Program-made: the position numbers and the translations under genes
Notes under the pieces: generated by a model
Told to the model about the DNA's origin: nothing
The model's input: only the letters and a program-made list of their open reading frames with translations
Database searches by the model: none
Source of the DNA: CAYWTX01 sp964461295
Lineage (GTDB): Bacteria; Planctomycetota; Phycisphaerae; SM23-33
Assembly: GCA_964461295.1 (NCBI GenBank)
Contig: CAYWTX010000102.1
Location: 1 to 10,299, forward strand
Reading direction: 5' to 3'
DNA: 10,299 nt
Shown: piece by piece, positions 7,644 through 10,299 of the stretch
Numbering within the stretch: the first letter of the stretch is position 1
How the letters are laid out: the number at the start of each line of letters is the position of its first letter

Positions 7644-7669
7644 CTCAACCGCTTCGCGGCCGGGTTGAG
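7644..7669. repeat. Palindrome upstream of the phosphodiesterase promoter
   Basis: CTCAACC (7644-7650) and GGTTGAG (7663-7669) form a 7 bp perfect stem around 12 bases. An alternative inner stem, CCGC-TTC-GCGG, nests inside the outer CTCAA/TTGAG pairs. It lies about 50 bases upstream of the -35 box, so it could be an operator or an end of the previous transcript. No T-run follows. Confidence 0.35.
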
Positions 7670-7716
7670 CGCCGATCACAACCTACTTGGCGGCGGCGGG
7701 CTCCTCCCTTTCATTC

Positions 7717-7745
7717 GTGACGACCCTCACCCCACAGCGTATACT
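7717..7745 (+). promoter_or_regulatory. sigma70-type promoter of the phosphodiesterase gene
   Basis: GTGACG (7717-7722, 4 of 6 to TTGACA) and TATACT (7740-7745, 5 of 6 to TATAAT) are separated by exactly 17 bases. Transcription would start near 7752, giving a leader of about 22 bases before ATG 7774. Confidence 0.6.
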
Positions 7746-7761
7746 CCCCCCTCCGCTGACG

Positions 7762-7767
7762 AAGGAG
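7762..7767 (+). promoter_or_regulatory. Ribosome binding site that fixes ATG 7774
   Basis: AAGGAG lies 6 bases before ATG 7774. The same frame is open from a TTG at 7687, but that codon is upstream of the promoter and has no such site, so ATG 7774 is the start. Confidence 0.75.
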
Positions 7768-7773
7768 CGACGG

Positions 7774-9600
7774 ATGGAGTTTCGCCTTGCATCAACTGCC
7801 TCTGCATTGGCCAGGTGCAGCAGCGTGGTTCACCGGCAGGTTCCTTCCCGGGCGCCACGGCTGCATCTCTCCAGGTGCCTGCTGCCTCTGCTCCTCCTGT
7901 CCGGTTGCGGCACGCCCTCGGCCTCCGGCCCGGCCGGCACGTACGGCATCAACTTCGCCGGCGCTAACCCCCACCACGCCCGCGGCGCCGTCGTCTTCCT
8001 CATCGACGGCGTCAACGCGGCCATCTTCGACGAAATGCTCCAGGCCGGCGAGTTGCCGACCTTCCGCGACTACTTCCTCAGCCGCGGACTGTACTGCCCG
8101 CGCGCCGTCTCCAGCGTGCCATCGGTCACGCTGGCCTGCGAAGCCACGGCCGTCACCGGGCGGTTCCCCGGGCACCACGGCATCGTGGGCATCAACTGGT
8201 TCGACCGGAACGCCCTGGTGTGGCGGAACTACGAGACCATCGCCCAGAAGAACCTGCTCGACCAGGACTACATCGCTCCCACCCTCTACGAGCAGTTCCC
8301 CGACCGCACCACGTTTTCGCTGTTCTTCCAGGCGCAGCGCGGCGCCACCAAGTTCGTCGAGAACCGGCTCTCCGCCGCGGCGCCCTATGTCTTGGGCTGG
8401 TACGAATTCATGGACCGCCTCGCCCTTCACCGCTTCGACCTGCTGGCCAACGTGGCCCGCGCGCGGCAGGAGTTCCCGGCCATCACCCTGTGCTACCAAC
8501 TCGCGCCCGACCACTACTCCTACCTCCACGGACCCAACAGCAAGCAGTATCGCGATTCGATCCGGCACACGGACTACCAGGTCGGCCGCGTGCTGGGCGA
8601 CATGAAACGTGCCGGTCTGCTGGACGACCTGATCGTGGTGGCGATGAGCGACCACGGGCACACGGAGGTGCGTGGGCACTTCTCGGTGGGCGGGTTCGTC
8701 GGCAAGTTGGGAATCCCGATCGCCGAGGAGCACCTGTGGGAAACCACCCCCTTCGAGAAACGCCTGGACTACTATCAGCAGTATCCGTGCGTGATGTACG
8801 GCAGCGGCGACCGCTACTGGGCAATCTGCCTCCGCAAGCCCGCTGACGCCGGTGACGCCGGCGACTCCCCAGGCCCAGGGGCCGGAGCCCCTGGGGCTTT
8901 CGCCAACAGCCAAGGCGCAACCGCTCCCGGCCGGCTCTACCGCCCCTGGCCCGCGCGACCCGACGCCAACGACCTGCGCCGCTACCCCGTCAGCAAGGTG
9001 GCCCGGCGCGACCTGCTGGGCCGCCCCATCCGCCACGAACTCGCCCACGTCGACCTGCTGGACGCCCTGGCCGGACTGGAGGCCGTCGAGGCGCTCGCTT
9101 ACGCGGCCGGACCGGATCGCGTCCGCGTCCGCACGCGCGGCGGCGAGGTGGAGTTCCATCAGCCCGGCGGGCAGGGCAAGCCCATCGCCTACCGCGCCGT
9201 CAGCGGCGACGACCCGCTCGGCTACAAAGGCAAGGTGCCCGCCGACGCCATACAAGGCAAGCCGCTGGGGCAGCGCGAGTGGCTCGACGCGACCATCGCC
9301 ACGCCCTTGCCCGACCTGCCCGCCCAGATCGTCGCCTGCTTCCGCTCTCGCCAGGCCGGCGACATCGCCCTGTTCGCCGCCGACGGCTGGGACTTCGGCC
9401 CCATCCACCGCGGCGGGCACGGCGGCCTGACGCCGGCCGAGATGCTCACCCCGCTGCTGCTGGCCGGACCCGGCGTGCCCAAGGGCACGCTGAGCGCCGC
9501 TCGAACCGCCGACGTAACGCCCACGATCCTGCAACTCCTTGGCCGCCCCCTCCCGCCCAACATGGACGGCCAGGGGCTGGTGAGGACGGGTAGCCGGTAG
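7774..9600 (+). CDS. Lipoprotein type I phosphodiesterase / alkaline phosphatase superfamily protein
   Basis: A 608-residue protein. After a long N-region, LPLLLLSGC gives a lipobox with Cys45, so it is a likely lipoprotein. The core follows the phosphodiesterase/nucleotide pyrophosphatase fold: metal ligand Asp78 in FLIDG, nucleophile Thr119 in VPSVT, then TGRFPGHHGIVGINWFD, Asp246 in APDHYSYLHGP, Asp293-His294 in MSDHGH, and C-terminal His549 in RGGHGG followed by MLTPLLLAGPGVPKG. Relatives hydrolyse phosphodiesters or phosphate monoesters with two metal ions, usually zinc. The usual metal-ligand His, four residues after Asp246 in the D..GH..GP motif, is Tyr250 here, while His247 and His252 flank it; activity may be altered. 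Residues about 356-400 form a Pro/Gly/Ala-rich insert encoded by tandem and palindromic DNA. The substrate is unknown. The gene has its own promoter and lies 83 bases upstream of the amidohydrolase gene. Confidence 0.85.
   Translation: MEFRLASTASALARCSSVVHRQVPSRAPRLHLSRCLLPLLLLSGCGTPSASGPAGTYGINFAGANPHHARGAVVFLIDGVNAAIFDEMLQAGELPTFRDYFLSRGLYCPRAVSSVPSVTLACEATAVTGRFPGHHGIVGINWFDRNALVWRNYETIAQKNLLDQDYIAPTLYEQFPDRTTFSLFFQAQRGATKFVENRLSAAAPYVLGWYEFMDRLALHRFDLLANVARARQEFPAITLCYQLAPDHYSYLHGPNSKQYRDSIRHTDYQVGRVLGDMKRAGLLDDLIVVAMSDHGHTEVRGHFSVGGFVGKLGIPIAEEHLWETTPFEKRLDYYQQYPCVMYGSGDRYWAICLRKPADAGDAGDSPGPGAGAPGAFANSQGATAPGRLYRPWPARPDANDLRRYPVSKVARRDLLGRPIRHELAHVDLLDALAGLEAVEALAYAAGPDRVRVRTRGGEVEFHQPGGQGKPIAYRAVSGDDPLGYKGKVPADAIQGKPLGQREWLDATIATPLPDLPAQIVACFRSRQAGDIALFAADGWDFGPIHRGGHGGLTPAEMLTPLLLAGPGVPKGTLSAARTADVTPTILQLLGRPLPPNMDGQGLVRTGSR
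8844..8896. repeat. Tandem plus palindromic repeat inside the phosphodiesterase gene
   Basis: TGACGCCGG occurs twice in tandem (8844-8852 and 8853-8861). It is followed by a hairpin with a perfect 9 bp stem, CCCAGGGGC (8874-8882) and GCCCCTGGG (8887-8895), around the loop CGGA. A second CCCCAGG at 8867-8873 can also pair with CCTGGGG at 8890-8896. The segment is in frame and encodes the Asp/Gly/Pro-rich insert at about residues 357-375. It looks like a short repeat that expanded or inserted without breaking the frame. Confidence 0.6.
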
Positions 9601-9609
9601 CCGGTGGCT
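9589..9609. repeat. Seven-base tandem repeat across the phosphodiesterase stop codon
   Basis: GGTAGCC occurs twice (9589-9595 and 9596-9602), followed by a degenerate third unit GGTGGCT (9603-9609). The TAG stop at 9598-9600 falls inside the second unit, so copy-number change would shift the end of the protein. Confidence 0.6.
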
Positions 9610-9626
9610 GTTTCTCGTTCCACCCC

Positions 9627-9655
9627 TTCCCCGCCGCCGCCGCGCGCGGTAGACT
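9627..9655 (+). promoter_or_regulatory. Weak candidate promoter of the amidohydrolase gene
   Basis: TAGACT (9650-9655, 4 of 6) lies 17 bases after TTCCCC (9627-9632, 3 of 6). The -35 match is poor, and the gene could instead be read from the phosphodiesterase promoter 83 bases upstream. Confidence 0.25.
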
Positions 9656-9683
9656 GCCCGCTCGAAAGGAACCTGAAGACACC

Positions 9684-10299
9684 ATGGACCCACTGCCAAG
9701 CACAGCCGCGCTTGACGCCGCCGTTCGCGAGGCCGTCGCACAAACTGCCATCACCGATATCCATACGCACCTGTTTCCGCCCTGCCACGGCGACCTCCTG
9801 CTCTGGGGCGTCGACGAACTGCTGACCTACCACTACCTCGTGGCCGAGCTGTTCACCGTCGCCCCGCGAAGTCTCACGATCGAGGCGTTCTGGAAGCTGC
9901 CCAAGGCGAGCCAGGCCGACCTCGTCTGGGAACACGTGTTCCTCAAGCACGGCGCCCTGTCGGAGGCCGCACGCGGCGCCGTCACCACGCTCAATAACCT
10001 CGGCCTGGACGTCGCGGGGCGCGATCTGGGCGGAATTCGCAAGTGGTTCGCCGGGCAGAAGGTCGAGTCCTACATCGAGAAGATCTTCCAGATCGCCGGC
10101 GTCGACTACGCCGTGATGACCAACGACCCCTTCAAGCCCGCCGAGGTCGAGCACTGGAAGGCCAAGCGACCCCTCCACGACCGCCTCAAGCCCGCCTTGC
10201 GGATCGACTCGGTCCTCGTCGGCTGGCCCGCGGCCGCGGAAACCATGCGAGCGGCCGGGTACGACACCGCCGCCGACGTCGCCCCCGGCAGCTTCGCCG
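9684..10299 (+). CDS. Glucuronate isomerase-like amidohydrolase, 3' end missing
   Basis: The frame from ATG 9684 stays open for 205 codons to the right edge. There is no signal peptide. Residues 25-30 read DIHTHL, the HxH metal motif of the amidohydrolase superfamily (His27, His29). Then come WGVDELLTYHYLVAEL (41-56), SEAARGAVTTLNNLGLD (93-109) and VMTNDPF (144-150). These follow the layout of uronate isomerase (UxaC), where an HxH site near the N-terminus is followed by a DHY-type segment and a TDDP motif, but sequence is clearly divergent, so it is a UxaC-like relative and may use another substrate. UxaC interconverts glucuronate or galacturonate with the keto sugar. AAAGGA at 9665-9670 is the ribosome site with a longish 13-base spacing; no other in-frame start lies near. 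A uronate role would fit the PL11-like and GH42 genes in the window. Confidence 0.7.
   Translation, partial: MDPLPSTAALDAAVREAVAQTAITDIHTHLFPPCHGDLLLWGVDELLTYHYLVAELFTVAPRSLTIEAFWKLPKASQADLVWEHVFLKHGALSEAARGAVTTLNNLGLDVAGRDLGGIRKWFAGQKVESYIEKIFQIAGVDYAVMTNDPFKPAEVEHWKAKRPLHDRLKPALRIDSVLVGWPAAAETMRAAGYDTAADVAPGSFA

Larger units (their letters stand above)
7260..7773. other. 514-base intergenic spacer with no convincing gene
   Basis: The spacer lies between the PL11-like stop and the phosphodiesterase start. Open frames on both strands here are arginine-rich and alanine-rich, lack ribosome sites and resemble no family, except for one short stretch (separate entry). Just after the PL11-like stop, GGGAACG (7270-7276) and CGTTCCC (7311-7317) form a 7 bp inverted pair that encloses a small GCCGG/CCGGC hairpin (7299-7311). 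No T-run follows, so termination there is uncertain. The right end holds a hairpin and the promoter of the next gene. I saw no tRNA or riboswitch. Confidence 0.6.

Noticed and set aside
7792..9741. 649-codon minus-strand open frame
   Set aside because: It is antisense to the phosphodiesterase gene, which has all but one of the expected active-site motifs, a lipobox and a ribosome site.

Overview
The window is GC-rich bacterial DNA with dense coding, good Shine-Dalgarno sites and sigma70-like promoters. Its gene content suggests a planctomycete, possibly near Phycisphaerae. The best evidence is a long c-type cytochrome with the architecture of the hydrazine synthase alpha subunit family (TolB-like propeller, HZS-alpha middle domain, heme tail), which is common in planctomycetes. 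A GH42 hydrolase, a PL11-like propeller protein and a glucuronate isomerase-like amidohydrolase add to this. Lineage is inferred from family content, not from a marker gene.

Layout. Leftward block (minus strand, read right to left): a promoter at 5753-5781, argH (argininosuccinate lyase, start 5727), a 971-residue three-heme HZS-alpha-like cytochrome whose ATG overlaps the argH stop as ATGA, a 136-base gap holding a strong imperfect hairpin, then a GH42 glycoside hydrolase that leaves the window at base 1. Rightward block (plus strand): a 460-residue PL11-like beta-propeller protein divergent from argH, a 514-base spacer without a convincing gene, a lipoprotein phosphodiesterase/phosphatase of the alkaline phosphatase superfamily, and the first 205 codons of a glucuronate isomerase-like amidohydrolase that leaves at the right edge.

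How the genes may work together. The GH42 enzyme, PL11-like protein and amidohydrolase would fit breakdown of galactose- and uronate-containing plant or algal polysaccharide (rhamnogalacturonan-like). None of the three shows an obvious signal peptide where its N-terminus is visible. The cytochrome has an N-terminal export or membrane segment and the phosphodiesterase a lipobox, so these two act outside the cytoplasm. Coupling of an arginine biosynthesis gene to an exported cytochrome is the oddest arrangement; it may be operon convenience only. No RNA gene, CRISPR array, transposase or phage gene was seen. The main oddities are a palindromic low-complexity insert inside the phosphodiesterase gene, a changed metal-ligand position in that enzyme, loss of the HZS-specific tyrosine position in the cytochrome, and a possible broken DUF429 fragment in the spacer.
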